Under the pieces are notes generated by a model. That model worked only from the letters and a program-made list of their open reading frames with translations. It did no database searches and had not been told where the DNA came from. The position numbers and the translations under genes are program-made. DNA of 64,000 bases, taken from CALLPQ01 sp964421675. GTDB taxonomy: Bacteria; Pseudomonadota; Alphaproteobacteria; Caulobacterales; Parvularculaceae. The stretch is taken from NCBI GenBank assembly GCA_964421675.1, contig CAYQXV010000005.1, positions 33,741 to 97,740 on the forward strand, read 5' to 3'. This document shows positions 9,043 through 18,447 of this stretch, in pieces. The first letter of the stretch is position 1; the number at the start of each line of letters is the position of its first letter.

Positions 9043-10431
9043 ATGCAAGAGACGCCATTCGGACCAATTTACAATTCCGTTTTGGAGGGCATCGGAAAGA
9101 CGCCCATGGTACGGGTTTCGAAGATCGATACCGGCCCGTGTGAATTATACTTAAAACTTGAGTCGCAAAATCCTGGTGGGTCGATCAAAGATCGCATGGG
9201 CCTTGCCATGGTTGAGGCTGCGGAGCGTGACGGTAAACTAAAGCCGGGCGGCAAGATCATAGAAGCCACGGCAGGCAATACCGGCCTGGCTCTGGCCTTG
9301 GTGGCCCAGCAAAAAGGATATGAGCTGACCATCGTTGTGCCCGATAAGATGGCACAGGAAAAAATTTTCCATCTTAAAGCCTTGGGCGCGGATGTGCGCC
9401 TCACGCGATCTGATGTTGGTAAGGGCCACCCCGATTATTATCAGGATGTTGCCGAACGCATTGCCCAGGAAACCGGCGCTTTTTTCGTCAACCAATTTGC
9501 TAATCAGGCCAATCCTATTGCCCATGAAGAGCAGACTGGTCCCGAAATTTGGGGCCAGATGGGCGAGAAAATGGATGCAATTGTTGCAGGCGTTGGCTCT
9601 GGGGGGACTATTTCTGGCCTGTCGGATTTTTTTGAACGGGTCGATCCCAATGTCGAAATTATTCTGGCCGATCCTGAAGGGTCCATCCTGACGGAATATG
9701 TCAATACTGGTGCGATCCCCAATGAGGTTGGCTCTTGGCTTGTTGAGGGGATCGGTGAGGATTTTATTCCTGATGTGGCTGACCTGTCGCGGGTGAAAAA
9801 ATCTTACGGAATTTCCGACGGAGAAAGTTTTCAGGCCGCCCGTGAGTTGCTGATGAAAGAAGGCATTCTCGGCGGGTCTTCGTCAGGCACTATCTTTGCC
9901 ACGGCGCTTCAATATTGCAGAGAGCAGACCTCTAAAAAACGGGTTGTCGCCTTTGTCTGCGATCGCGGTGATAAATATCTGTCGAAAATGTATAATGACT
10001 ATTGGATGTATGATCAGGGCTTTTTAACCCGTGAGCCTAAAGGCGATTTAACGGACCTGATCTCTCGCCGCCATTCAGAGCGCGCCACAGTTACCGTAAA
10101 GCCGAGCGATACATTAATGACGGCACACGGACGAATGAAACTCTACGACATTTCCCAACTCCCGGTGCTCGATGATAATGGCGCCATTGTGGGGCTTTTG
10201 GATGAAGAAGATTTGCTTTTCGCTGTTGTGCGCAACCGTGACAAATTCAAAGACCCTGTCACCGCTGCGATGACGCACCGGGTGGAAACTGTCGACGCTG
10301 AAACACCGTTAGAAAACTTGCTCCCCGTCTTTGCGCGCGGCCATGTGCCGGTGGTTGTTAAAGATGGTGTATTTGAAGGACTGGTGACGCGCACAGATTT
10401 ATTAAACTATCTACGATTGCAGGTGGCTTAA
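9043..10431 (+). CDS. Cystathionine beta-synthase (PLP domain plus CBS pair)
   Basis: The 462-residue enzyme condenses serine and homocysteine to cystathionine. The fold-type II PLP domain (about 1-320) has the Schiff-base lysine Lys49 in GGSIKDRMG, the substrate loop EATAGNTGLALA and the phosphate-binding GVGSGGTISGL. The C-terminal 120 residues form two CBS modules, which in this family bind adenosyl ligands. No N-terminal heme domain is present. A cysteine synthase with CBS domains is the alternative. The next gene starts directly after its stop codon, so the two are probably co-transcribed. Confidence 0.85.
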   Translation: MQETPFGPIYNSVLEGIGKTPMVRVSKIDTGPCELYLKLESQNPGGSIKDRMGLAMVEAAERDGKLKPGGKIIEATAGNTGLALALVAQQKGYELTIVVPDKMAQEKIFHLKALGADVRLTRSDVGKGHPDYYQDVAERIAQETGAFFVNQFANQANPIAHEEQTGPEIWGQMGEKMDAIVAGVGSGGTISGLSDFFERVDPNVEIILADPEGSILTEYVNTGAIPNEVGSWLVEGIGEDFIPDVADLSRVKKSYGISDGESFQAARELLMKEGILGGSSSGTIFATALQYCREQTSKKRVVAFVCDRGDKYLSKMYNDYWMYDQGFLTREPKGDLTDLISRRHSERATVTVKPSDTLMTAHGRMKLYDISQLPVLDDNGAIVGLLDEEDLLFAVVRNRDKFKDPVTAAMTHRVETVDAETPLENLLPVFARGHVPVVVKDGVFEGLVTRTDLLNYLRLQVA

Positions 10432-10776
10432 GTGGTGGATTTTTACGGATTAAAAACTTGCGATACCTGCCGCAAAGCGCGCAAAGCCCTGGAAGCCGCC
10501 GGGAATGATGTCGCCTATACCGACGTGCGCGATAATGGCGTTAGCGCCAAAGACCTCAAGCGCTTTGCCAAGGCCGTTGGGTGGGAGGCATTGTTGAATA
10601 CCCGCTCGACCACCTGGCGCGGCCTCGATGACGCTGACAAGGCAGACATGAGTGAAAAGAAGGCCATCGCCCTAATGGGGCAACACCCAACTTTGATGAA
10701 GCGACCAATTATTGACCATGGCGGTAAGATTACGCTGGGATGGTCGAGGGATATTCAAAAAGAGTTCAACCTTTAA
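10432..10776 (+). CDS. ArsC/Spx-family protein (YffB-like)
   Basis: This 114-residue thioredoxin-fold protein has the N-terminal CxxC (Cys10, Cys13 in KTCDTCRKA) and the family end motif MKRPIIDHGGK. Members of this group act as arsenate reductase-like or glutathione-dependent reductases, and some are transcription regulators; YffB-type members have no proven substrate. The start GTG touches the TAA of the cystathionine beta-synthase gene, indicating translational coupling. A second GTG follows immediately, so the exact start is uncertain by one codon. No ars genes are nearby. Confidence 0.8.
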   Translation: MVDFYGLKTCDTCRKARKALEAAGNDVAYTDVRDNGVSAKDLKRFAKAVGWEALLNTRSTTWRGLDDADKADMSEKKAIALMGQHPTLMKRPIIDHGGKITLGWSRDIQKEFNL

Positions 10777-10917
10777 AGGGTGTTCATTGGCGAAACCAAT
10801 AAGCCTGACTAAATAAATAGCCATGACCGTTCAGTCTGATAATTTTATTTTGAGGCTTTCGCTTTTATGCTCAAATTGGTATTTAATTTTTTCTGATACC
10901 TAAAAAGTGAGACCTTA

Positions 10918-11586
10918 GTGACAAAACTGGATGATACCCCCCTCGGGCAATTACGTTATGTGGCCAATATTAGTTGGCCGCGTAGTGGTCATCACATGCT
11001 AGTAGGGTTATGCCGAAATTATTTCGGGTCAGACTTTCACTATTGCGAATTTTATAACAAAGACATTGATTGCTGTCGAAAATTTCCCTGCGCGCGTCAA
11101 AATAAAATAGTGATGTCAAAAAATCATGACCATAAGTTAGATATTTTACTGGATGATGCTTCTCCGATCCTTATCCAAATTCGATCATTTAAGCCATCTG
11201 TGGTTTCAAATTATGAACTGGCGGTAAAAAATGGACGTGAAGATTCTTTCAAGAGTTTTGTCAATTTCGCGACGCATTATCAAAACCAATATAAACCATT
11301 TTATAAAAAATGGATTACCTCTGATTTTGATAATGAAAGGCTTATCGTCAGATATGAAGACATAACAAAAAATCCTGAAACCATTTTCTCAGACGTTTTA
11401 AGATTTATTGCCCCAGGAATAGTGGTCGATGTAAATCGAGTTCAAGAAGCGATTGAAAACGTAAATAAGGTGACGGTAGAGAAAAGCGTCCCAATCGTGC
11501 AAAAAAAATCGGGTGTGAATAATACCAGGAATATTGAGCAGTTTCGTCATTATAATGAAGATTTTTTTTCAACCCTTATAGACTGA
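10918..11586 (+). CDS. Sulfotransferase-like protein
   Basis: The 222-residue protein resembles sulfotransferases that use PAPS. The start of the domain holds a P-loop-like 5'-phosphosulfate motif, WPRSGHHML (about residues 20-28), and the later VRYEDITKNPE is the common sulfotransferase 3' signature. The GTG start at 10918 is preceded by AAAAAGTGAG. The gene is visibly richer in A+T and in Lys/Asn/Ile codons than its neighbours, which suggests horizontal transfer. It ends three bases before the convergent trmJ. The acceptor molecule is unknown; surface glycans or glycolipids are common targets of such enzymes. Confidence 0.6.
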   Translation: MTKLDDTPLGQLRYVANISWPRSGHHMLVGLCRNYFGSDFHYCEFYNKDIDCCRKFPCARQNKIVMSKNHDHKLDILLDDASPILIQIRSFKPSVVSNYELAVKNGREDSFKSFVNFATHYQNQYKPFYKKWITSDFDNERLIVRYEDITKNPETIFSDVLRFIAPGIVVDVNRVQEAIENVNKVTVEKSVPIVQKKSGVNNTRNIEQFRHYNEDFFSTLID

Positions 11587-11589
11587 ATG

Positions 11590-12417
11590 CTACGGGCTTC
11601 GCTTCCCCCGTCCTTTTGCTAAAGCTTTCACCACACCGCGCAGGGTTTGCACTTCAAGGTGCGTTAAGCCAGCGCGTTGGAACGCGGCGATGAGGTTTCT
11701 TTCCATCACGGGGCGTTTTTGCGGCGGGTGAAAAAAGCCAGCCTCCTCCAACTCGCCCATTAGATGATCCATTAATCTGTCAAACTCGGCGCGCGGTGCC
11801 GGGGGCTCCGTATCGAGTGGGCTGGCAAAGCGGGGCAGGTCAGCGCGCTGTCCCCACTCATAGGCGATCAGCAAGACCGCCTGGGCGAGGTTCAGGGAGG
11901 CAAAGGCCGGATTAACCGGAACAGTGATGATCCCGTCTGCATGGCGCAAATGCTCAGAGGTGAGCCCGGCGCGTTCGCCGCCAAAAAGAACGGCGACGTG
12001 TGATTTTGTGTCCGTCTGCGTTGCTTGTCGTTCTGCTAATTGTGCAACTGCAGCATTTGGCGAGTATACGGGTAAGCGTACCTCGCGCGGGCGCGCGGTT
12101 GTGGCGAGCACCATGGAACAATCGGCGACAGCCTCCCCAAGGGTGTCAAAGACACGCACTTGATCGATGACCGATCCGGCCCCTGCCGCCATTGCCTTTG
12201 CTGCGGGGTTGGGCCAGCCGTCTCGCGGGGCCACCAGGCGCATTCCGGTAATGCCGAAGTTTAAGATGGCACGGGCAGCCGCCCCTACATTCTCGCCCAA
12301 TTGCGGCTCAACGAGGATAAAAATTGGCGCGCGGCTGGTCAGTTTACCGACCTCGCGGGACGATAAGCGTTGGCGATTGGTGATCACAGAGGGGGGTGAA
12401 TTTGTCTTTTCCGTCAT
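11590..12417 (-). CDS. trmJ: tRNA (cytidine/uridine-2'-O-)-methyltransferase TrmJ
   Basis: This 275-residue SPOUT (TrmH family, group 1) enzyme methylates the 2'-OH of nucleotide 32 in tRNA. The SPOUT motifs are clear: FILVEPQLGENVGAAARAI near the N-terminus, VLFGGERAGLTSEHL in the middle and NLAQAVLLIAYEW near the knot. A TTG five codons upstream is in frame, but the ATG at 12417 fits better. It is divergent from icd, with 87 bases between the starts. Confidence 0.9.
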   Translation of the reverse strand: MTEKTNSPPSVITNRQRLSSREVGKLTSRAPIFILVEPQLGENVGAAARAILNFGITGMRLVAPRDGWPNPAAKAMAAGAGSVIDQVRVFDTLGEAVADCSMVLATTARPREVRLPVYSPNAAVAQLAERQATQTDTKSHVAVLFGGERAGLTSEHLRHADGIITVPVNPAFASLNLAQAVLLIAYEWGQRADLPRFASPLDTEPPAPRAEFDRLMDHLMGELEEAGFFHPPQKRPVMERNLIAAFQRAGLTHLEVQTLRGVVKALAKGRGKRSP

Positions 12418-12504
12418 ATTTGTAAACGCCAACCTTTTTTTCCCGTTCTGGCAATGCTATAGCCGCCTCAAACCGGTGAAGCAAAACCCACTGAAGGAAT
12501 CCTC

Positions 12505-13716
12505 ATGAGCAAGATCAAAGTCGAAAACCCTGTCGTTGAAATGGACGGGGACGAGATGACCCGCATTATCTGGCAGATGATTAAAGACAAGCTGATTCAT
12601 CCCTATCTCGATATCGATTTGAAATATTTTGATCTCGGCATGGAAGCGCGCGACGATACCGATGACCAGATCACGATTGATGCCGCTGAAGCGACCCGTA
12701 AATATGGGGTTGCGGTCAAATGTGCGACGATCACGCCAGATGAGGCACGGGTCGAGGAATTTGGCCTGAAAAAAATGTGGCGCTCGCCTAATGGGACGAT
12801 CCGTAACATTTTGGGCGGTGTTGTTTTCCGTGAGCCGATTATTATCAAAAATGTACCGCGCCTTGTTCCTGGCTGGACCCAACCTATTATCATTGGCCGT
12901 CACGCTTTTGGCGACCAATATCGCGCAACTGACATGTTGTTCCCGGGTAAGGGGAAGCTTTCCATTAAGTGGGAAGGCGACAATGGCGATGTGATGGAGG
13001 AGCCAGTATTTGACGCTCCTGAGGCCGGTATTTTCATGGGGATGTATAATCTCGATGCATCAATTCGTGACTTTGCCCGCGCCTGTCTGAATTATGGCCT
13101 GCAGCGTAAATATCCTGTGTATCTGTCCACGAAGAATACGATCCTGAAAAAATATGATGGCCGGTTTAAAGACATCTTTGCGGAAATCTATGAGACAGAA
13201 TTTAAAGACAAGTTCGCGACTTTTGGCGGAACATATGAACACCGTTTGATTGACGATATGGTTGCGGCCTGCCTGAAATGGTCTGGCGGATATGTTTGGG
13301 CCTGTAAAAATTATGATGGCGATGTGCAGTCGGACACAGTGGCACAAGGCTATGGGTCGCTTGGATTAATGTCCTCTGCGTTGTTGACGCCGGATGGAAA
13401 AACCATGGAAGCGGAAGCGGCCCACGGTACCGTGACCCGTCACTATCGCGCGCACCAACGCGGCGAAGAGACATCGACCAACTCAATCGCATCTATCTTT
13501 GCCTGGACGAAGGGCCTTGCTCATCGCGGTGAATTGGATGGAAATGAGAAGCTTATGAAATTTGCTAAAACGCTGGAACATACAGTTATCAAAACTGTTG
13601 AAGATGGCGATATGACAAAAGATCTGGCGCTGTTGATTGGTGCCGATCAGAAATGGCAGACTACAACTGGGTTCCTGGATAAGGTTGACGAAAATTTCCA
13701 AAAAGCGATGGGATAA
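12505..13716 (+). CDS. icd: Isocitrate dehydrogenase, NADP-dependent
   Basis: The 403-residue TCA-cycle enzyme oxidises isocitrate to 2-oxoglutarate. It belongs to the eukaryotic-like homodimeric NADP class common in alphaproteobacteria. Visible features are the N-terminal VVEMDGDEMTRIIW, the substrate loop SPNGTIRNILGG, and the NADP region EAAHGTVTRHYR. A good ribosome binding site, GAAGGAATCCTC, precedes the ATG. A strong terminator follows at 13747. Its product 2-oxoglutarate is the signal read by the PII protein encoded at the left end of the window. Confidence 0.97.
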   Translation: MSKIKVENPVVEMDGDEMTRIIWQMIKDKLIHPYLDIDLKYFDLGMEARDDTDDQITIDAAEATRKYGVAVKCATITPDEARVEEFGLKKMWRSPNGTIRNILGGVVFREPIIIKNVPRLVPGWTQPIIIGRHAFGDQYRATDMLFPGKGKLSIKWEGDNGDVMEEPVFDAPEAGIFMGMYNLDASIRDFARACLNYGLQRKYPVYLSTKNTILKKYDGRFKDIFAEIYETEFKDKFATFGGTYEHRLIDDMVAACLKWSGGYVWACKNYDGDVQSDTVAQGYGSLGLMSSALLTPDGKTMEAEAAHGTVTRHYRAHQRGEETSTNSIASIFAWTKGLAHRGELDGNEKLMKFAKTLEHTVIKTVEDGDMTKDLALLIGADQKWQTTTGFLDKVDENFQKAMG

Positions 13717-13746
13717 CTCGCTTTTTTTCAAGCAAATCTTTTGCTG

Positions 13747-13780
13747 AAATGCCGCGCCTTGTGCGCGGCATTTTGCTTTT
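13747..13780 (+). terminator. Rho-independent terminator after icd
   Basis: A perfect 11-bp stem (AAATGCCGCGC with GCGCGGCATTT) and 5-base loop starts 31 bases after the icd stop codon and is followed by a T-rich tract (TTTTGCTTTTAATTTTT). This is a standard intrinsic terminator on the plus strand. Confidence 0.85.
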
Positions 13781-13861
13781 AATTTTTGCTCAAACACCTC
13801 TAGGTTTGAAACTGTATGTGCAAAGCCATCATGAGTGGTGCAACGAAAGTCAACGAGCCAC

Positions 13862-15655
13862 ATGGTGGAGTGCAAAGAACTATTGGCGAGCGTGTTCGGG
13901 TTCGATGAGTTTCGCCCAGGACAGGAAGAAATTGTCAATTGTGTAACCGCCGGCAAAGATGTGCTTGCGGTGATGCCCACGGGCGCTGGTAAAAGCCTTT
14001 GCTATCAATTGCCCGCGCTTGTTGGAATTGGCCTTACAATTATAATCTCCCCATTGATCGCGTTAATGGATAATCAGCTTGCGGCGTTGCACCAGCTCGG
14101 CATTGCGGCGGGTGCCATTCATTCCGGGCGCAATCGAAGCCATAGTGTTGAAGACTGGCGTCAGGCGCAGTCCGGTGCGTTGAAGCTTTTATATATGTCA
14201 CCTGAACGGTTGATGAGCGATAGAATGCTTCACGCGCTCAAAGATATGAAAATTGCCCGCTTTGTCGTGGATGAAGCCCATTGCGTTAGTCAGTGGGGCC
14301 ATGATTTTCGCCCGGATTATATGGCGCTTGGAAAATTGAAAACATATTTTCCCGGCGTGCCAATTTCTGCCTTCACCGCAACCGCGGATGAGCGTACCCG
14401 CAAGGAAATTTGCGGAAACTTATTGAGCGAAGATCCCATTGTTCGCGTACACGGGTTCGATAGACCGAATTTGAATATTCAAATTCATGAGAAAAATAAT
14501 CCGCAAAAACAAATTCTTTCTCTGTTGGGAAAACATCCCGGTGAGCAGGGAATTATTTATTGTTTATCGCGTCAGGAAACGGAGAAGATCGCCGAGTTGC
14601 TGACGGATAATGGCTACCGAGCGCTAGCATATCATGCCGGTCTTGAGCCTCAAATGCGTACCGACCGGTTGAATGCATTTCTCTCCGAGCCTGATTTAAT
14701 TATTGTTGCAACCGTTGCGTTCGGTATGGGGATCGACAAGCCGGATATTCGATTTGTTTTTCACTATGCGCTGCCGGCCAGCGTTGAGGCGTGGTATCAG
14801 GAAATTGGCCGTGCCGGGCGGGATGGTGAGCCTGCACATACCGTCATGCTATATGGCCCCGGCGATGTGACGCGCCGCCGCCGAATGATTGAGATGGGCA
14901 ATGCCGATGCAACGAGTGCTGATCACCGGCGGTTGGACGGCATTGTTACCCTGTGCGAACAAGTTACTTGCCGCAAGCAGGGATTGTTGGGTTATTTTGG
15001 TGAGGATTGTGAGCCCTGCGGCCAATGCGATATTTGCCAGAACCCGCCTCGTCTCGTTGATGCGGCGCTAGAGGCTGCATTGGTCCTCGATGCGGTTCGC
15101 GAAACCGGTCAGATGTTTGGCATGACTTACATTATCGATGTGCTGCGCGGTAGTGAAAATCAGCGGGTCCTTGAAAAGCGCGGCGACCAATGCAGTGTTT
15201 TCGGGCAGGGAAAACATCGCGGGGTTCAGGTATGGAAAACGATAATTCGGCAGATGGCGGCAAATGGTTTGCTTGCCATTGATGAGACTTATGGAAGTTT
15301 GAAGCTGACAAAAGGCTCGCATTGCGATGGTGTCGCAAATTTTCAGATGCGTGAAATCAAGACTAGTGCCCAAAGTATAGCTGTTAAAAAGAAAGCTGTG
15401 GTTGATCTTGATGGCGCCGGTCAGGAATTATTGACGACACTAAAAACACACCGGCTTTCTCTGGCAAAAGAGCGCGGTGTGCCTGCCTATGTTATTTTCT
15501 CAGATCGTACACTGATTGATATGGCGAAAAGAAAGCCCGCTAATGTTGATGAGTTTGGCGAGGTTTTTGGGGTTGGCGCGGCCAAGATCCGGGCGTTTGC
15601 TGACGAATTCCTATCCATAATCGCAGACACAAACCAACGTAGAGCTGCGCAGTAG
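13862..15655 (+). CDS. recQ: ATP-dependent DNA helicase RecQ
   Basis: The 597-residue 3'-5' helicase acts in recombination and fork repair. Walker A is GAGKS (41-45) in MPTGAGKSLCYQLPAL. The DEAH box appears in VVDEAHCVSQWGHDFRPDY, and motif VI in QEIGRAGRDGEPA. The RecQ zinc-binding cysteines follow in CRKQGLLGYFGEDCEPCGQCDIC, then the winged-helix RQC region and a C-terminal HRDC domain (LAKERGVPAYVIFSDRTLIDMA). An in-frame GTG at 13835 would add nine residues; ATG 13862 is preferred because the domain begins about ten residues later. No ribosome binding site decides this clearly. Confidence 0.93.
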   Translation: MVECKELLASVFGFDEFRPGQEEIVNCVTAGKDVLAVMPTGAGKSLCYQLPALVGIGLTIIISPLIALMDNQLAALHQLGIAAGAIHSGRNRSHSVEDWRQAQSGALKLLYMSPERLMSDRMLHALKDMKIARFVVDEAHCVSQWGHDFRPDYMALGKLKTYFPGVPISAFTATADERTRKEICGNLLSEDPIVRVHGFDRPNLNIQIHEKNNPQKQILSLLGKHPGEQGIIYCLSRQETEKIAELLTDNGYRALAYHAGLEPQMRTDRLNAFLSEPDLIIVATVAFGMGIDKPDIRFVFHYALPASVEAWYQEIGRAGRDGEPAHTVMLYGPGDVTRRRRMIEMGNADATSADHRRLDGIVTLCEQVTCRKQGLLGYFGEDCEPCGQCDICQNPPRLVDAALEAALVLDAVRETGQMFGMTYIIDVLRGSENQRVLEKRGDQCSVFGQGKHRGVQVWKTIIRQMAANGLLAIDETYGSLKLTKGSHCDGVANFQMREIKTSAQSIAVKKKAVVDLDGAGQELLTTLKTHRLSLAKERGVPAYVIFSDRTLIDMAKRKPANVDEFGEVFGVGAAKIRAFADEFLSIIADTNQRRAAQ

Positions 15656-15791
15656 CGCCTGTTTATTCCATTTGTCTTCCTTCTCATTCTGTTCGTCGAT
15701 TAATGGGTGCCGATTGGTTGTACATTCCCGCCAGATATGAACAATGCCGAAATGTCTGAATAGACAGCTATTTTTTGAGGAGGGTTAAAAA

Positions 15792-16433
15792 ATGAAAAAT
15801 TTGAAAACCATCATGGCAGCAGGAACTTGCTTAGTATTGTTACCAGTGAGCGCATTTGCAGAAACACGAGACTATGATGTTGGTGATTTTTCACGCATCA
15901 AAGTAGCGCAAGGCATTGAAGCAAATGTCCGTATCGGTGAGAGCATTTCCGTGTCCGCACAAGGCCCAGACGGGAAAATGGATAAGCTAGATATCTCCGT
16001 GCAGGGCGACGAGCTTGTTATCCGCCGTAAGCGCAATCGAAGTTGGGGTTGGAATAGTGATAGCTCTAACTTTGAAGTTACTATTACCGCGATTAGTCTT
16101 TCCAGCATTGATGTTTCGTCGGGTGCTGACGTTTCTGTTACGGGATTGAACGAACAATCGGTCTCGCTAGATGCCTCAAGCGGTGCGTCGATGGATGTGG
16201 CAGGAGTTTGCGAAAGCCTCTCAGCGGACGCGTCCAGTGGATCGCGCATTTCAGCAGACAATTTGCAATGCAAACAGGTTTCCGCCGATGTATCCAGCGG
16301 CGCTGCCATTGATGTGTATGCCAGTGATCGGTTTACCGGTGACGCATCGAGCGGCGGTGATATTGATGTCTTCGGAAATCCTGAACAGGTATCGACTGAT
16401 GAGTCTTCAGGCGGCGATATAGATTTGCGATAG
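15792..16433 (+). CDS. Secreted GIN-domain (DUF2807) protein
   Basis: The 213-residue protein has a signal peptide (about 1-22, ending SAFA) and then a 'head GIN' domain, as in the DUF2807 family, whose function is not established. The second half consists of about five imperfect turns of 18-22 residues. Each carries D-x-S-S-G (DVSSGAD, DASSGAS, DASSGSR, DVSSGAA, DASSGGD, DESSGGD). This suggests a right-handed beta-helix ladder. A very good ribosome binding site, GAGGAGGGTTAAAAA, precedes the ATG, so it may be strongly expressed. It probably acts in the periplasm or at the surface. Confidence 0.75.
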   Translation: MKNLKTIMAAGTCLVLLPVSAFAETRDYDVGDFSRIKVAQGIEANVRIGESISVSAQGPDGKMDKLDISVQGDELVIRRKRNRSWGWNSDSSNFEVTITAISLSSIDVSSGADVSVTGLNEQSVSLDASSGASMDVAGVCESLSADASSGSRISADNLQCKQVSADVSSGAAIDVYASDRFTGDASSGGDIDVFGNPEQVSTDESSGGDIDLR

Positions 16434-16467
16434 GGTCATCCTATCTTTCTTGTGAGGGGCACCTTAC

Positions 16468-16992
16468 TTATGCAGGGCGGGGCAGTTCCCAAATGTCGAG
16501 TTTGATTCCAGCATAGTCATGGATCTGCCCGCTCATCTGTTCACCAATCTTTCGCGCAACAGCCTGACTGTTCTTATTGTCGGGATCAATCAGGCTGATA
16601 ATACGCGGTAGGTTTCGATAGCGCTCAAATACCCAATCAATAGTGGCAAGGGTGGCTTCTGGCGCATAGCCTTTTCCTTGTGCGGCCTCACAAATTGCCC
16701 AACCAACCTCAAGGGCCGGCCAGCCTCCTGGCTCCCACGGGCCTACACGTCCTACCCAGTTTCCGGTATCGCGTTCGAAAACGGAAAAGAACCCAAACCC
16801 TCTAATCTGCCAATGTCCGATAAAACTGGCGCATGCGCGCCATGCCTCTCCATAGGATTGGGCTTTTTTGTTGGTGGTTAAAAAATCGATGGCGGCGCCT
16901 TCGCCCATCATGGCAATATGCGGCTCAATATCATCGGCAGAAAATGGGCGAAGATACAATCGATCAGTATAAAGCTTTATATTAGGTGTCAT
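16468..16992 (-). CDS. GNAT-family N-acetyltransferase (RimJ/RimL-like)
   Basis: This 174-residue acyltransferase begins with the RimJ/RimL-type motif TDRLYLRPFSADD. It has the acetyl-CoA pyrophosphate-binding motif QGKGYAPEA (around residues 108-116) and a late N-S-Q-A-V-A-R-K-I-G stretch typical of the fold. These enzymes acetylate protein N-termini or small molecules; the substrate is unknown. It lies just downstream of the glycosyltransferase gene on the same strand, separated by seven bases, so the two may be co-transcribed. Confidence 0.85.
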   Translation of the reverse strand: MTPNIKLYTDRLYLRPFSADDIEPHIAMMGEGAAIDFLTTNKKAQSYGEAWRACASFIGHWQIRGFGFFSVFERDTGNWVGRVGPWEPGGWPALEVGWAICEAAQGKGYAPEATLATIDWVFERYRNLPRIISLIDPDNKNSQAVARKIGEQMSGQIHDYAGIKLDIWELPRPA

Positions 16993-16999
16993 GTTCTGT

Positions 17000-18232
17000 T
17001 CATCCGTTTTGATGAGCGGCGCGGAGTTGATTGGCGATGGTCTCTACCCGTGCGGCATTGCCGGCCCATGTATAGTCTGCCTGCTCCAAAGCGACCCGTG
17101 CGGCGGCGCCCAATCGTTGGCGCAATTGCGGGTCCTCGACAAGGTTATTGAGGAATTTTTCTAATCCCGCTTTGTCACCGGGATCAAACAGTAAGCCAGA
17201 TTTTCCATGCTCCAGCGTTTCGCGAATGTTTGGTTGATCCGGGGCAATAATGGCTTTGCCCATGGCCATATATTCAAACAATTTTAGCGGGGACGCATAG
17301 GCAACCACAGCCGGTTGTAAAGCGACATCAAAAAGCGCCACATGATCGGGAATGTCTTCGCGCTGAACAACACCGGTTACCGTGAACCTGTCGGCAAGAC
17401 CAAGACGTTCTGCAAGCGATTGGAGATCGGCACGCGCTGGCCCGTCGCCCACGAGCAAAAGATGGAGCTTTTTATTCTCGTGGCTCGCCATAAATTTCAG
17501 GATGCGATCGACGCCGTGCCAGTCACGCACAAAGCCGGTAAATCCGAGGACAATTTTACCAGCTAGCTGATACTGTTCGTTGAGCGTTCCCGGTGCGCGT
17601 GGTTGTAGAAAACTATCTTCGACACCGTTTTGAATAACCGTAATGCGATTTTCGTCGACGCCCGCCTCTACCAATTTATCGGCGAGAACGCGTGTTACCG
17701 GCAAAATTGCGTCTGCGCCCTTCCACAGCGCTGTCTCGCTTCGCTTTGCCATGCCGCCAAGGGCAAGCCCGCCATGGCGTGCCCGCTCTTCGCGCAAGGG
17801 AGAATTGACCTCAAGAATATAGGGAAGGTTCAATTGCTTGCGAACATGAGCGCCCGCATGAAAGAACAAATTATATCGCTCATAGATAATATCGGGGGAA
17901 AACTGGCGCGCAGCCGCAGACAGCCTACGCGCGGCGGGCAGCGTATAGCCAAGTTCTGCAACTTCATAAAGCGCGCGCGGCATCAGTGATGTCAAACCAG
18001 CTTTTATGCGATTACCGGCTGCGTCATTTTTTGCCGCACTGTTTTGGCTTGAAGCTTTGGTTTGTGGCGCGGGTGTGCCCGCATCAAGGGAGCGTGTCGC
18101 CTGTGCCTGTTCACCTTCTGGGCCGACAATGCGCAGATCGTGCCCGCGATTAATCAGGGCATCCGTCAGTGCACGGATATGGACATATTGTCCATCGGCA
18201 GATTTGGTGCGGTGAGAGTATAATATCTTCAT
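17000..18232 (-). CDS. Glycosyltransferase family 4 (GT-B fold)
   Basis: The 410-residue protein has the two Rossmann-like halves of GT4 enzymes. The N-terminal acceptor domain starts MKILYSHRTKSADGQYVHI. The C-terminal donor domain has LGFTGFVRDWHGVDRIL, LLLVGDGPARADLQSLAERL, and the EX7E-type segment SPLKLFEYMAMGKAIIAPD. It probably transfers a nucleotide-activated sugar in the cytoplasm to a glycan or lipid. No polysaccharide gene cluster surrounds it, so the product is unknown. The GTG directly before the chosen ATG is an alternative start. Confidence 0.88.
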   Translation of the reverse strand: MKILYSHRTKSADGQYVHIRALTDALINRGHDLRIVGPEGEQAQATRSLDAGTPAPQTKASSQNSAAKNDAAGNRIKAGLTSLMPRALYEVAELGYTLPAARRLSAAARQFSPDIIYERYNLFFHAGAHVRKQLNLPYILEVNSPLREERARHGGLALGGMAKRSETALWKGADAILPVTRVLADKLVEAGVDENRITVIQNGVEDSFLQPRAPGTLNEQYQLAGKIVLGFTGFVRDWHGVDRILKFMASHENKKLHLLLVGDGPARADLQSLAERLGLADRFTVTGVVQREDIPDHVALFDVALQPAVVAYASPLKLFEYMAMGKAIIAPDQPNIRETLEHGKSGLLFDPGDKAGLEKFLNNLVEDPQLRQRLGAAARVALEQADYTWAGNAARVETIANQLRAAHQNG

Positions 18233-18447
18233 CACAAGGGTTCACAAATTTGTTGTCTATGACGTCTTAACGCGAAACGTCGCTTCATAAATCCCGTTAC
18301 ACGATTATTTGCAGGGAAAATCAATCGATGCGCGAAGGTCCGCGGGTTGTTACAACTTTTAACGACCTTGCCATCCAGCATGAAGATACGCCACACTTAT
18401 TAACAAGATTATAGGCGCATGGGCATTGGGAGTCCTGAGAGCCTCAG

